A DNA stretch of 40,886 nucleotides from Acidobacteriota bacterium. GTDB lineage: Bacteria > Acidobacteriota > Vicinamibacteria > Marinacidobacterales > Marinacidobacteraceae. Below the pieces are notes generated by a model. That model searched no databases. It was not told where the DNA came from and saw nothing but the letters and a program-made list of their open reading frames with translations. Shown in pieces: positions 31,340 to 39,378 of this stretch. Position 1 is the stretch's first letter. Every line of letters starts with the position of its first letter. The DNA is taken from the NCBI GenBank assembly GCA_009840635.1, contig VXNL01000104.1, forward strand, positions 1-40,886, read 5' to 3'. The position numbers were made by a program, and so were the translations under genes.

Positions 31340-33302
31340 GAGCGGCAACGGGCGGTTCCGCGAGCAACCCGAACTCCAGGTCACCCCGGAGCGGATCCAC
31401 CCGGACAAGCTGCGCCTCGAGCGCGTCGCCGAGCCGGAAGCTCCGGCCGCTCGCCGGACAGCGGAGCGAATGGTCCTGGCGGTGGAAACGGAAGCGGCCC
31501 CCCGTGAGCAGCACCATGGGCACCGTCCCCCGGGCGGGAATCTCGTCGAGCTCGATGGCGAGGCCGAAGCGGCCCGTCTCGGCGACCCGGGCGGAGAAGG
31601 CGTCGCCGAGCCGGCCGGCGAGCAGCCGCGCGATGCGCCGTTCGACCAGCGTCCGTTCCGCCGCCTCGGCGTCGCGCTCGGTCTCGGAGCACGACGCGGC
31701 GAGCGACGGCAGCGTCTCGGGGTCCGGCCCCCGGGATGACCCGTCCGCCGCGGCGAGCGCTCGATGCGCAACGAGGTCCGGATACCGCCGGATCGGCGAC
31801 GTGAAGTGCGTGTAGTCCGGAAGCGCGAGCGCGAAGTGTCCCTGCGCGCGGGGCGAATACACCGCCTTCCGCATGGCGCGGAGCAGCTTGCGGCGCAGGA
31901 AGGGCGCCTCGGGCCGGGCCTCGATGCGGGCCAGCAGCCGGGCGCAGTGGATCGGACGGAGCGGCTCCGAGGGAACGCGCAGCCGTTCGCCGAAGCCGGA
32001 AAGCAGGTCCTCGAAGGAATCGACCCGGGTCTCGTCGGGGACCTCGTGAACCCGGTGGAGCGCCGGAGTGCCCGTGCTTCGCAGCCGTTCGGCGACGGCC
32101 TGGTTCGCGAGCAGCATGAAATCCTCGACGAGCCGGTGGGCGTCGTTTCTCTCCCCGTAGCGGGCGTCCAGCAGGTGCCCCTCCGCGTCGGCGATGACCA
32201 CGGGTTCGGGCAGATCGAGGTCCACCGCACCCCGTTCGGCCCGCGCCCGGGCCAGGAGCGCGGCAGCGCGTCCCATGGTCCGGACAGCCGTGCCGATCGG
32301 ACCGGAGTCGCCACCCCCGAGGAGACGCGCACCGTCCTCATACGACAACCGGGCGGCGCTCCGGATCACGCTGCGGGAGAAGCGGGCATCCCGCAGCCGC
32401 CCGTCCGGGCCGATCCGCAGGCGCACCGACCGGACCAGCCGGTCCACGTCGGGGAAGAGCGAGCAGATGCCCGAGGACAACGCTTCGGGCAACATCGGCA
32501 CGGCGCGCTCGGGGAAGTAGGCCGAAGTTCCCCGGAGGGCAGCCTCCTCGTCCACCGGACTGCCCGGCGGGACGTAGTGACTGACGTCGGCGATGTGAAC
32601 TCCGATCTCGAAGCCTCCGTCCGGCAACTCGGCCGCCTCGATTGCGTCGTCGTGGTCGCGGGCGTCCTCGGGATCCATCGTCAGAATCAGCCGGCCGCGG
32701 AGATTCTCGCGGGCCCCGAGTTCGCCGGGGGCGACCGCGGCGGGCGCTGCCTCCGCCTGGGCGAGCGCCGCCGGCGGGAACTCATCGCGGATCGAGTACT
32801 TCGCAAGGACCGCAAGCAGTTCCGCCCGGGGCTCGTCGGCGGGGCCAAAGACGGACGTCACCTCGCCGATGACGGGTTGCCCGGGAACCGGATAGCGCCG
32901 GATACGCACTTCGACGAGATCTCCCGGCAGCGCCCCGCCTGCCGGGAGCAGGATCTCGCGGGCCCACTGCCGGTCCCAGACCGCGACGGTCCGTTCCGCC
33001 GTCACCAACCCGACGACCGTGGATGCGCCCCGCTGGACGACCCGGACGACGGCCCCCTCGAGCCGTCCCCGCCGGGTGCGGAAGGACGGCTCGACGTCGA
33101 CGAGATCACCCGGGAGCGTGCCCCCCAACCGGCCGCGGGTGATGTGGATGTCCTCCGCGCCGTCCGGCTCCTCCGGGATCACCCACCCGTCACCCTCGGG
33201 CCGACCCTCGAAACGGCCCCTGACCAAGCGAGGTGAAGGGCGTCCATGCGAGCGATCGCGGGGGGATTGCCGGCCTCTTTCGCGTCGGCGGGTCCTGCCC
33301 AC
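31293..33302 (-). CDS. rnr: Ribonuclease R / RNase II family exoribonuclease
   Basis: The 669-residue 3'-5' exoribonuclease has N-terminal cold-shock domains (RGRFEGRPEGDGWVIPEE and the ERTVAVWDRQW region). The RNB catalytic domain has the acidic active-site motif TMDPEDARDHDDAI, then GVHIADVSHYVPPGSPVDEEA and the YTHFTSPIRRYPDLVAHR signature. A C-terminal S1 domain is short (RFGLAIELDEIP...). It is smaller than E. coli RNase R (about 813) and lacks its lysine-rich tail, having a short basic end (PGKRDRGPRSRRR). The GTG at 33302 is the furthest start; the first about 25 basic residues may not be translated. Divergent from tRNA-Leu. Confidence 0.92.
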   Translation of the reverse strand: MGRTRRRERGRQSPRDRSHGRPSPRLVRGRFEGRPEGDGWVIPEEPDGAEDIHITRGRLGGTLPGDLVDVEPSFRTRRGRLEGAVVRVVQRGASTVVGLVTAERTVAVWDRQWAREILLPAGGALPGDLVEVRIRRYPVPGQPVIGEVTSVFGPADEPRAELLAVLAKYSIRDEFPPAALAQAEAAPAAVAPGELGARENLRGRLILTMDPEDARDHDDAIEAAELPDGGFEIGVHIADVSHYVPPGSPVDEEAALRGTSAYFPERAVPMLPEALSSGICSLFPDVDRLVRSVRLRIGPDGRLRDARFSRSVIRSAARLSYEDGARLLGGGDSGPIGTAVRTMGRAAALLARARAERGAVDLDLPEPVVIADAEGHLLDARYGERNDAHRLVEDFMLLANQAVAERLRSTGTPALHRVHEVPDETRVDSFEDLLSGFGERLRVPSEPLRPIHCARLLARIEARPEAPFLRRKLLRAMRKAVYSPRAQGHFALALPDYTHFTSPIRRYPDLVAHRALAAADGSSRGPDPETLPSLAASCSETERDAEAAERTLVERRIARLLAGRLGDAFSARVAETGRFGLAIELDEIPARGTVPMVLLTGGRFRFHRQDHSLRCPASGRSFRLGDALEAQLVRVDPLRGDLEFGLLAEPPVAAPRPGKRDRGPRSRRR

Positions 33303-33306
33303 GGAC

Positions 33307-33315
33307 TGTTAGAAT
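33307..33315 (+). promoter_or_regulatory. Candidate extended -10 promoter of tRNA-Leu(CAG)
   Basis: TGTTAGAAT has a TGn extension and a TAGAAT hexamer ending 14 bases before the mature tRNA 5' end. This leaves a short 5' leader for RNase P. No -35 box is clear. Confidence 0.45.
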
Positions 33316-33329
33316 CGCCCGCTCCGCGG

Positions 33330-33413
33330 GCCGAAGTGGCGGAACGGCAGACGCGCTGCGTTCAGGGCGCAGTACTCCTTGCGAGTGTCAGGGTTCAAAT
33401 CCCTGCTTCGGCA
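33330..33413 (+). tRNA. tRNA-Leu (anticodon CAG)
   Basis: The acceptor stem GCCGAAG pairs with CTTCGGC, and the discriminator is A at 33413. The anticodon stem CTGCG/CGCAG holds loop TTCAGGG, giving anticodon CAG, which reads CUG. A class II long variable arm is present, and the T arm is CAGGG TTCAAAT CCCTG. The 3' CCA is not encoded (CCG follows), unlike the second tRNA-Leu. Confidence 0.95.
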
Positions 33414-33422
33414 CCGCGCGCT

Positions 33423-33602
33423 GGTCGGCCGGCGGACGGGGCCACTGGACCGGGTCCGAAAAGATCACGAATCCTTGTAAACGCAAGGCCCCGTCCGCCG
33501 ACCGACCGGCACTTCGTGCCTCGAATCGAAACTCGCCGCATCGTGTTGTGGAGATCCTGAACCATAAGGCCCCGTTCACAAACGCAGGCGAGTTCCGATT
33601 CG
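33423..33602. repeat. Three consecutive inverted repeats
   Basis: The first pair has 21-base arms at 33423-33443 and 33487-33507 with one mismatch. It is followed immediately by a perfect 5-bp hairpin, GGCAC TTC GTGCC, at 33508-33520. A second pair follows with 16-base arms at 33522-33537 and 33587-33602, also with one mismatch. The two long hairpins are 85 and 81 bp overall, and both contain AAGGCCCCGT, so they may be related units. The function is unknown. Confidence 0.6.
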
Positions 33603-33615
33603 CGCTGTCTTTCAT

Positions 33616-33638
33616 GTGAGGGGGGCGCCCCCACTCAC
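33616..33638 (+). terminator. Strong hairpin, possible terminator
   Basis: GTGAGGGGG pairs with CCCCC-A-CTCAC around a two-base CG loop with one bulged A. It is GC-rich and lies between the inverted-repeat block and the REP-like element. No T-run is present, so the function is uncertain. Confidence 0.3.
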
Positions 33639-33664
33639 ACTCCCCCAAGACGGCTCAGCGGCTT

Positions 33665-33705
33665 GGAACGCCGGCTTCAGCCGGCACAGCCCGCCGCAGG
33701 CGGGC
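33665..33705 (-). repeat. REP-like palindromic repeat, copy 3 (inverted)
   Basis: On the minus strand GCCCGCC and GGCGGGC flank TGC (33689-33705), followed after three bases by GCCGGC and GCCGGC around TGAA (33670-33685), then GTTCC. This is the same two-hairpin order as copies 1 and 2. It lies 38 bp beyond the lipoprotein stop. Confidence 0.6.
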
Positions 33706-33742
33706 GAACGCAGGACGGCACCGCGCGGAGTGGCATCCAGCG

Positions 33743-34216
33743 CTACGAAAACACGTAGAGGAGCGTTCCGCCCGGGGCCCCCTCCAACAACAACACGATG
33801 CGTCCGGGTCCATCGCCGTAAGCCTGGCGGTAACGGTCGCGGAGCAGGCTCAGGTCGAACTCGTAGTCCTGGGTCAGCCACGCCTCGCAGGAGTCACCGT
33901 TCGCGTCGTGCGCGAGAGTCAGGGGGAGCTGCACGGGATCCGATTCCCGAAACAACTCCGACGCGACCAGGGTGAACTCGTGGCGCGCGCAGCCCCCGGC
34001 GTACGAAAGATCGAGGCTCAGGGTGTCGCCTGCAATCGCCGCGTCATTCAGCACGAAGGGGTCCTGGCCAAGGACGTGCGGCACCTCCGAAACGACCACG
34101 GCGCCGGAACGGGGTCCCACCGGGGGAACGTCATCCACCGATACCGCGACAGGAGTGTCCAGCCCGCCTTCACCGCAGGCCGCGAGGACGGCGGCTCCCA
34201 GCAGCCAAGCCGGCAA
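33743..34216 (-). CDS. Hypothetical lipoprotein
   Basis: About 157 residues from a TTG start: LPAWLLGAAVLAAC gives a hydrophobic signal with lipobox LAAC, followed by GEGG. The mature part is acidic and has two further cysteines (GGCARHEF and GDSCEAW), which may form a disulfide. I recognise no domain with certainty. No ATG or GTG is available after the preceding broken gene; the TTG at 34216 is supported by the upstream AATCCGTCGCGC shared with larC and by absence of other starts. The signal lacks a positive charge at its N-terminus, which is a weakness of this call. Confidence 0.6.
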   Translation of the reverse strand: MPAWLLGAAVLAACGEGGLDTPVAVSVDDVPPVGPRSGAVVVSEVPHVLGQDPFVLNDAAIAGDTLSLDLSYAGGCARHEFTLVASELFRESDPVQLPLTLAHDANGDSCEAWLTQDYEFDLSLLRDRYRQAYGDGPGRIVLLLEGAPGGTLLYVFS

Positions 34217-34277
34217 GCGCGACGGATTTACCGGGCCGGTCCTCGGCGATGGACCGAGTTGGCGAGAGCCCCCGGCA

Positions 34278-34546
34278 CTACTCCGGCTCCTCCTCGCTGC
34301 AGAGCGTCGGGTGCTCGATGCCGAACTGCTCCAGATACGTGTCGTGGGTGTCCGGGTCGTAGTGGAACCGCCGCGTCGCGTCCCGGGAGGCGCCCATCCG
34401 CTCTTCATGGACGTGGATCGCCGGGGGGTCGTCGGGGCCGATCAGCGGGTGTACCGGTGCTCGGCGGTCTCCTCGGCGAAGTACTCGCTCGCGGTCGGGA
34501 TCCGTTCACGTGTACCAGCGTGGTCCGCTCGGCCTTCCCGGCCCAC
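34278..34546 (-). pseudogene. Frameshifted small gene of unknown function
   Basis: Coding begins at GTG 34546, ten bases after a TAGAAT box (34557-34562). It reads to TASEYFAEETAEHRYTR, then hits TGA at 34442-34444. From about 34450 the coding signal continues in another frame as PLIGPDDPPAIHVHEERM and on to FGIEHPTLCSEEEPE, stopping at 34278. G+C at third codon positions is strong on both sides, so one missing base at about 34444-34452 probably split a gene of about 90 residues. The family is not recognised. It may be a real mutation or an assembly error. Confidence 0.5.
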
Positions 34547-34556
34547 CGGGCCGGCG

Positions 34557-34562
34557 ATTCTA
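34557..34562 (-). promoter_or_regulatory. Candidate -10 element of the frameshifted gene
   Basis: TAGAAT followed by CGCCGGC on the minus strand ends ten bases before the GTG at 34546. It closely resembles the tRNA-Leu(CAG) promoter (TAGAATCGCCCGC). Confidence 0.35.
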
Positions 34563-34633
34563 GCGGCGGAGCAGCGGCCGGGACCCGAGGCCACACTGCT
34601 AAGCTCCCGCCGCCAGGAGGCTACGGCGCCGCT

Positions 34634-34718
34634 GCGGAAGTGGCGGAACTGGCAGACGCGCTGGATTTAGGATCCAGTGGGGTAACCCGTGGGGGTTCGA
34701 GTCCCCCCTTTCGCACCA
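34634..34718 (+). tRNA. tRNA-Leu (anticodon TAG)
   Basis: The acceptor stem GCGGAAG pairs with CTTTCGC, including one G-U pair. Discriminator A and an encoded CCA (34716-34718) end the gene. The anticodon stem CTGGA/TCCAG holds loop TTTAGGA, giving TAG, which reads CUA and other CUN codons. A long variable arm and T arm GGGGG TTCGAGT CCCCC are present. Trigger factor starts 39 bp downstream. Confidence 0.95.
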
Positions 34719-34757
34719 GCGCGCCCCTCCCCACCACCGAGTCTGAGCAGCGAGTTC

Positions 34758-36164
34758 GTGGACAACACCACCCCTTCGGAACCCGAGAACGAACCCGCCG
34801 ACCTGCTCCCGGTCCTCCCGTCCCCCCGGCCGCCGTTCCCGGAGAAGGACCGGATCCCGGACCTGGCCTTCCGGCTGGAAGCGGAGGGCCAGTCCCGGCG
34901 CGCGATCGAAGTGACGATTCCCGCCCCGGTGTTCGAGGAGGCGGTCCAGCAGGAACTGCGCCGCATACGCCAGAAGGCTCACCTGCGCGGGTTCCGGAAG
35001 GGCAAGGCCCCAAGGGAGCGGATCGAACTCCTGTACGGCAGCGAGGCCACCGAGGAGGCCATGAGCCGTCTGCTCGGCCGGGCGACCCGGCAGAGCCTCC
35101 ACGAACTCGAAGTCCAGCCGCTCGACGTTCCGAAGGCGACGCCGGAGGAGGCGACGCGGGGCAAGCCGCTCGTCGCAAAACTCCGCTTCAGCGTGTGGCC
35201 GGAAGTTGGAACGGTCGACTTTGAGGGGATCCGGGTCACCACCCGGGAGGTTTCGGTGACGGAGTCGGATATCGGCGAGACCCTCGAGCATCTGCGGATG
35301 GAGAGAGCCCAACCGGGGCCGATCGAGGGACGCGGCATTCAGGACGGCGATTTCGTGGTCGGCGATCTTCAGGAATCGAGCGCCATCGAGCTGGCCGGCG
35401 CGCCGGCGCCGCAGGTCACGAAGGACGTGCCGCTGAAGGTGGGGAGCGAGGCCTACCACCCGTCGCTCCACGAGGCGCTGCAGGGGGCGGGCGAAGGAGA
35501 CACCGTGGTCGCGACCGCCAACTTCGGCGAGGAGTCTCCGGACCCGCAGCGCGCCGGCCGGTCGATCCGGGCCGCCTTCACCATCAAGCAGGCCCGGACG
35601 CCGGTGCTGCCGGCCCTCGACGACGCCTTCGCGCGGGAGCTGGGCGCGGACTCGCTGCTCGCCCTGCGCGGCGACATCCGGGACCGCCTGCGCCGGCGGG
35701 CCGATCAGAACGAACGCCGCGCGGTCGCCGAACAGCTCGTGGACGCGCTCCGCGAGAAGAACCCGGTGGAACCCCCCGAACCGCTCGTCGAGCGGGATCT
35801 CGACAACCGGGTGCGGATGCTGGCGAACAGCATGATGCAGGGGGGGGTGCCCGCCGAGCAGGTGCGCTCCGAGCTCGAACAGCACCTCGACACGCTCCGC
35901 GCCGAGTGCGAGAAGACGGTGGCCTCCACGATCCTGGTGGACGCGCTGGCCGACCAGCAGGGCATCGAGACGACCGAGGAAGCGGTCGAAGCGCGGCTCG
36001 AGGCGGAGGCTTCCGCCGCGGGCAAGACGCCGGCGGCGCTCCGGGCCGCCATGGAAAAGGACGGCCGGCTCGAACGGATCCGCACCCAGCTCCGCCGGGA
36101 CGCTGCCATCGACTTCCTGAGGGACCGGGCGGAACTCGCGCCGGCCCAGGATCAAGCGCCGTAG
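34758..36164 (+). CDS. tig: Trigger factor, ribosome-associated chaperone
   Basis: The 468-residue protein binds ribosomes at the tunnel exit and shields nascent chains. The ribosome-binding signature GFRKGKAP lies at residues 78-85, compared with 43-50 in E. coli. An acidic, proline-rich N-terminal extension of about 35 residues therefore precedes the usual start. The middle PPIase region ([14 protein letters not shown] to [10 protein letters not shown]) is recognisable but poorly conserved and may be inactive. The C-terminal helical arms ([26 protein letters not shown] onward) are typical. The GTG start has only a weak ribosome-binding site, so a later start is possible. clpP follows after 77 bp. 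Confidence 0.9.
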   Translation: MDNTTPSEPENEPADLLPVLPSPRPPFPEKDRIPDLAFRLEAEGQSRRAIEVTIPAPVFEEAVQQELRRIRQKAHLRGFRKGKAPRERIELLYGSEATEEAMSRLLGRATRQSLHELEVQPLDVPKATPEEATRGKPLVAKLRFSVWPEVGTVDFEGIRVTTREVSVTESDIGETLEHLRMERAQPGPIEGRGIQDGDFVVGDLQESSAIELAGAPAPQVTKDVPLKVGSEAYHPSLHEALQGAGEGDTVVATANFGEESPDPQRAGRSIRAAFTIKQARTPVLPALDDAFARELGADSLLALRGDIRDRLRRRADQNERRAVAEQLVDALREKNPVEPPEPLVERDLDNRVRMLANSMMQGGVPAEQVRSELEQHLDTLRAECEKTVASTILVDALADQQGIETTEEAVEARLEAEASAAGKTPAALRAAMEKDGRLERIRTQLRRDAAIDFLRDRAELAPAQDQAP

Positions 36165-36241
36165 CGGCGGATTCCGGCGGTGCGACCTCGTATGCTCCAG
36201 CGAACCTCCGAGCCCCCGCGAAACCACGAGGAACGAACACC

Positions 36242-36835
36242 GTGACCCGAGACCAGATCCTGATCCCGCACGTCATCGAACAGACGGGGCGCGGGGAACG
36301 CGCCTACGACATCTACTCCCGGCTGCTCAAGGACAACATCGTCTTCATCGGGCAGCCGATCAGCGACGAACTCGCGAACACCGTGGTCGCCCAACTGCTC
36401 TTTCTGGAGTCGGAGGACCCGGAGAAGGAAGTCTCCCTCTACATCAACTGCCCGGGGGGCTCCGTGACGGCCGGTCTCGCGATCTACGACACGCTGCAGT
36501 TCATCCGGCCGGACGTGACCACCTACTGCCTCGGGCAGGCGTCCAGCATGGGGGCGATCCTGCTCGCCGCCGGGGCGCGCGGAAAGCGGTTCGCGCTGCC
36601 GAACGCCACCGTCATGATCCACCAGCCGCTCGGCGGCGCCCGCGGCCAGGCGACCGATATCCAGATCCAGGCCAACGAGATCATGCGGGTCCGGGCGCGC
36701 CTCACGGAGATCCTCGCCCATCACACCGGGCGCTCGTCCAAGGAGATCGGCCGCGACATCGAGCGGGACCACTACATGACCGCCGAGGAGGCCAAGGCGT
36801 ACGGGGTGGTGGACTCCGTGATCGAGCACCGCTGA
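36242..36835 (+). CDS. clpP: ATP-dependent Clp protease proteolytic subunit
   Basis: The 197-residue serine protease forms the tetradecameric chamber that degrades unfolded substrates fed by ClpX or ClpA. The catalytic triad is Ser102 in GQASSMGA, His127 in VMIHQPLGG and Asp176 in ERDHYM. The N-terminal [18 protein letters not shown] is standard. The GTG start has a GAGGAA ribosome-binding site at 36228-36233. The usual downstream clpX and lon are absent; a hairpin and an unrelated gene follow. Co-location with trigger factor is the common bacterial arrangement. Confidence 0.96.
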   Translation: MTRDQILIPHVIEQTGRGERAYDIYSRLLKDNIVFIGQPISDELANTVVAQLLFLESEDPEKEVSLYINCPGGSVTAGLAIYDTLQFIRPDVTTYCLGQASSMGAILLAAGARGKRFALPNATVMIHQPLGGARGQATDIQIQANEIMRVRARLTEILAHHTGRSSKEIGRDIERDHYMTAEEAKAYGVVDSVIEHR

Positions 36836-36854
36836 CGGAGGCGCGCGGGCAGCC

Positions 36855-36875
36855 GCCGGAACACTTGATTCCGGC
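36855..36875 (+). terminator. Hairpin after clpP, possible terminator
   Basis: GCCGGAA and TTCCGGC form a perfect 7-bp stem around a 7-base loop, 20 bases after the clpP stop. An A-run rather than a T-run follows, so intrinsic termination on the plus strand is uncertain. Confidence 0.35.
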
Positions 36876-36946
36876 TCCCGAAAAAGGCAAACTGACGTGT
36901 CACCTGCGCGCGATTTCTGCGCCCGGATTCCATCCCCAAGAAAGGC

Positions 36947-39367
36947 ATGAAGACACAGACCGCTCTCGCCCTTAAGGGTGGGTTCTGCTTCCTGGTTCTC
37001 ATCGCCAGCGCCGCAGCCGCGGCGGCCGGTTCGGCCCCCGGCGAAGAGACCCGGCGGACCACCGCGGAGACCCGGTCGGACGCCATCGCCAACCGGGTGG
37101 TCCGCAGCACCTGCACGATGTGCCACAACGACCGGCTGATGACGGGGAACCTGTCGCTCCAGGAGTTCGACGTGGCGAACGCGGCGGAGCACGCCGGCGT
37201 GGCCGAGGCCATGGTCCGGAAGCTGCGCGCGGGCATGATGCCGCCGCCCGGAGCGCGCCGCCCGGGCAGCGAAGCCCTGCTGAGCCTAGTGGAAACCCTC
37301 GAGTCCCGACTGGACGAGGCCGCCGAGTTGTCCCCCAACCCGGGAGACCGGCCCTTCCAGCGCCTCAACCGTCACGAGTACGGGCAGGCGATCCGTGACC
37401 TTCTGGATCTCGAAGTGGATGCGGGGGACTGGCTGCCGCTCGACCAGATGAGCAACAACTTCGACAACATCGCCGAGGCCCAGACGCTCTCGGCGACCCT
37501 GCTCGAGAGCTACCTGAACGCCGCGAGCGCCATCAGCCGGCTCGCGATCGGCCAGCGCGGCGGCAAGCCGGTGGACCACACCTACACGAACTCGCAGTAC
37601 CTCTCGCAGCACCCCTGGGACCACGTCGAAGGCGCCCCCTACGGCACGCGCGGCGGGCTGGTGGTGGACCACACCTTTCCGGCCGACGCCGAATACACCT
37701 TCGGCGTGACCTTCACCTCCGGGGCCAACACCCGCATCGAGGACATCGACGTCTCGATCGACGGCGAGCGGGTGGCGCTGCTGGCCTACGACACGAACCG
37801 CCGGACCGGCGCTGACGGCCGCGGCAGCGTGATCACCCTGACCCGGCCCATCTTCGTCCGGGCCGGCACCCGGCGAATCGCCGCCGCCTTCATCCGCCGG
37901 CAGCACGGACCCTACGAGGACCTGATCCGTCCCCACGACTGGTCGTATGCCGGGGGCGGCTCGGGAGGCGCCGGAATCACGACCCTGCCGCATGTCCGGG
38001 ACGTCATCATCACGGGCCCCTACAACGCGACGGGCCTGTCGGAAACGCCCAGCCGCCGCCGCATCTTCTCCTGTCGCCCAACGACCCCCGAAGAAGCGCG
38101 GCCCTGCGCGGGCGAGATCCTTGCGCGGCTCGGCCGCGAGGCGTACCGGCGCAACCTCAGCGGGAAGGAAGTCGAAGACCTGCTCGGGTTCTTCGACGAG
38201 GGGGCCGCGGCCGACGGCTTCGAAGCCGGGATGAGGACGGCGCTCGAGGCGCTGCTCGCGAGTCCGCACTTCGTACTGCGCCTCGAACGGGCGCCGGCGG
38301 ACGCCCCGGTTCGGGGATTCCGGCTGAGCGACACGGACATCGCCTCGCGCCTCTCGTTCTTTCTCTGGGGAGCGCCCCCGGACGACGAGCTCCAGGCGCT
38401 GGCGGACGCGGGCCTCCTGACCGAGGAGGAAGTGGAGCGGCAGGCGCTCAGGATGCTCGCCGACCCGCGCGCCGGGGCGTTGGGCCGCCGTTTCGCCGCC
38501 CAGTGGTTCCGGTTGCAGGACATGGACAAGGTCAAGCCGGACCCGAACTTCTTCCCGAACTTCGATGACAACCTCGCGGGCGCGATGCGGCGCGAGACGG
38601 AGTCGTTCTTCGCCAATCTGGTCCAGGAAGACCGCAGTCTCCTCGACCTCTTCCAGGCCGACTACACCTTCCTGAACGAGCGGCTCGCCCTACACTACGG
38701 GATCCCGGGAGTCGCCGGCCGGCAGTTCCGCCGCGTCCGGTATCCCGACGAGACCCGCCGCGGGGTCTTCGGCCATGGCAGCGTGCTGGTGTTGACCTCG
38801 CTCGCGAACCGCACCTCCCCGGTGCTCCGCGGCAAGTGGGTGATGGAGGTGCTGATGGGCACGCCGCCGCCACCGCCGCCGCCCGACACTCCCGTCCTCG
38901 AAGACATCGAAGAGGTCGCCGACGGACGGAGGCTCACCACCCGCGAGCGGATGGAGATGCACGCCGCCAACCCGAGCTGCAACTCGTGCCACCGCTTCAT
39001 CGACCCGATCGGCCTCGCCCTCGACAACTTCGACGTCACCGGCAAATGGCGCCTCCGCGAAAACGGGGGCCCGCTGGACACCCGCGGCGACTTCTACGAC
39101 GGCACGCCGGTTTCCAGCCCGAGCGAACTGGTGGACGCCCTGCTGCACCGGCCGATTCCGCTGGCGCGCACCTTCACCGAAAACCTGCTGGCGTTCGCGA
39201 TCGGCCGGCCGATGGAGCCCTTCGACGGGCCGACCGTCCGCCAGATCGCCCGGACCGCCGAACAAAACGACTACCGCATGGCGTCCTTCATCATGGGCGT
39301 GGTGCGGAGCGACGCCTTCCAGCGCAAGCGGGGTGACACAACGTCCCCCGTCGAGACAATCCAATAG
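36947..39367 (+). CDS. Secreted c-type cytochrome-like DUF1587/DUF1592/DUF1588/DUF1585 protein
   Basis: The 806-residue protein has a signal peptide (about 1-28) and an N-terminal heme-binding motif CTMCH (residues 56-60). Next come the DUF1587 region (PFQRLNRHEYGQAIRDLL) and DUF1592 (DTDIASRLSFFLWGAPPDDEL). DUF1588 (VFGHGSVLVLTSLANRTSPVLRGKWV) follows, with a second CxxCH, CNSCH, near residue 680. The end (LLAFAIGRPMEP) is the DUF1585 region. A carbohydrate-binding-like domain lies around residues 210-340. The reaction is unknown; the heme motifs suggest periplasmic electron transfer or oxidation. Its neighbour DUF1552 almost always accompanies it. AAGAAAGG precedes the ATG. Confidence 0.88.
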   Translation: MKTQTALALKGGFCFLVLIASAAAAAAGSAPGEETRRTTAETRSDAIANRVVRSTCTMCHNDRLMTGNLSLQEFDVANAAEHAGVAEAMVRKLRAGMMPPPGARRPGSEALLSLVETLESRLDEAAELSPNPGDRPFQRLNRHEYGQAIRDLLDLEVDAGDWLPLDQMSNNFDNIAEAQTLSATLLESYLNAASAISRLAIGQRGGKPVDHTYTNSQYLSQHPWDHVEGAPYGTRGGLVVDHTFPADAEYTFGVTFTSGANTRIEDIDVSIDGERVALLAYDTNRRTGADGRGSVITLTRPIFVRAGTRRIAAAFIRRQHGPYEDLIRPHDWSYAGGGSGGAGITTLPHVRDVIITGPYNATGLSETPSRRRIFSCRPTTPEEARPCAGEILARLGREAYRRNLSGKEVEDLLGFFDEGAAADGFEAGMRTALEALLASPHFVLRLERAPADAPVRGFRLSDTDIASRLSFFLWGAPPDDELQALADAGLLTEEEVERQALRMLADPRAGALGRRFAAQWFRLQDMDKVKPDPNFFPNFDDNLAGAMRRETESFFANLVQEDRSLLDLFQADYTFLNERLALHYGIPGVAGRQFRRVRYPDETRRGVFGHGSVLVLTSLANRTSPVLRGKWVMEVLMGTPPPPPPPDTPVLEDIEEVADGRRLTTRERMEMHAANPSCNSCHRFIDPIGLALDNFDVTGKWRLRENGGPLDTRGDFYDGTPVSSPSELVDALLHRPIPLARTFTENLLAFAIGRPMEPFDGPTVRQIARTAEQNDYRMASFIMGVVRSDAFQRKRGDTTSPVETIQ

Positions 39368-39378
39368 GAGAGACCACC

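Larger units (their letters stand above)
33414..33742. other. Intergenic, hairpin-rich stretch of 329 bp
   Basis: No convincing gene is visible. It holds three consecutive hairpins (33423-33602), another at 33616-33638 and a REP-like repeat (33665-33705). It separates tRNA-Leu(CAG) from the lipoprotein gene stop. It may be a tRNA-linked remnant of a mobile element or an unrecognised structured RNA. Confidence 0.4.

Noticed and set aside
33423..33602. CRISPR array
   Set aside because: The repeats are inverted, not direct, with no regular spacers and no cas genes.
33743..34444. UGA at 34442-34444 as a selenocysteine codon joining the small gene to the lipoprotein frame
   Set aside because: The frame does stay open, and SelB is present. 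However, the sequence after the UGA is serine/arginine-rich shadow, while the real coding signal continues in another frame; no SECIS-like hairpin follows immediately.
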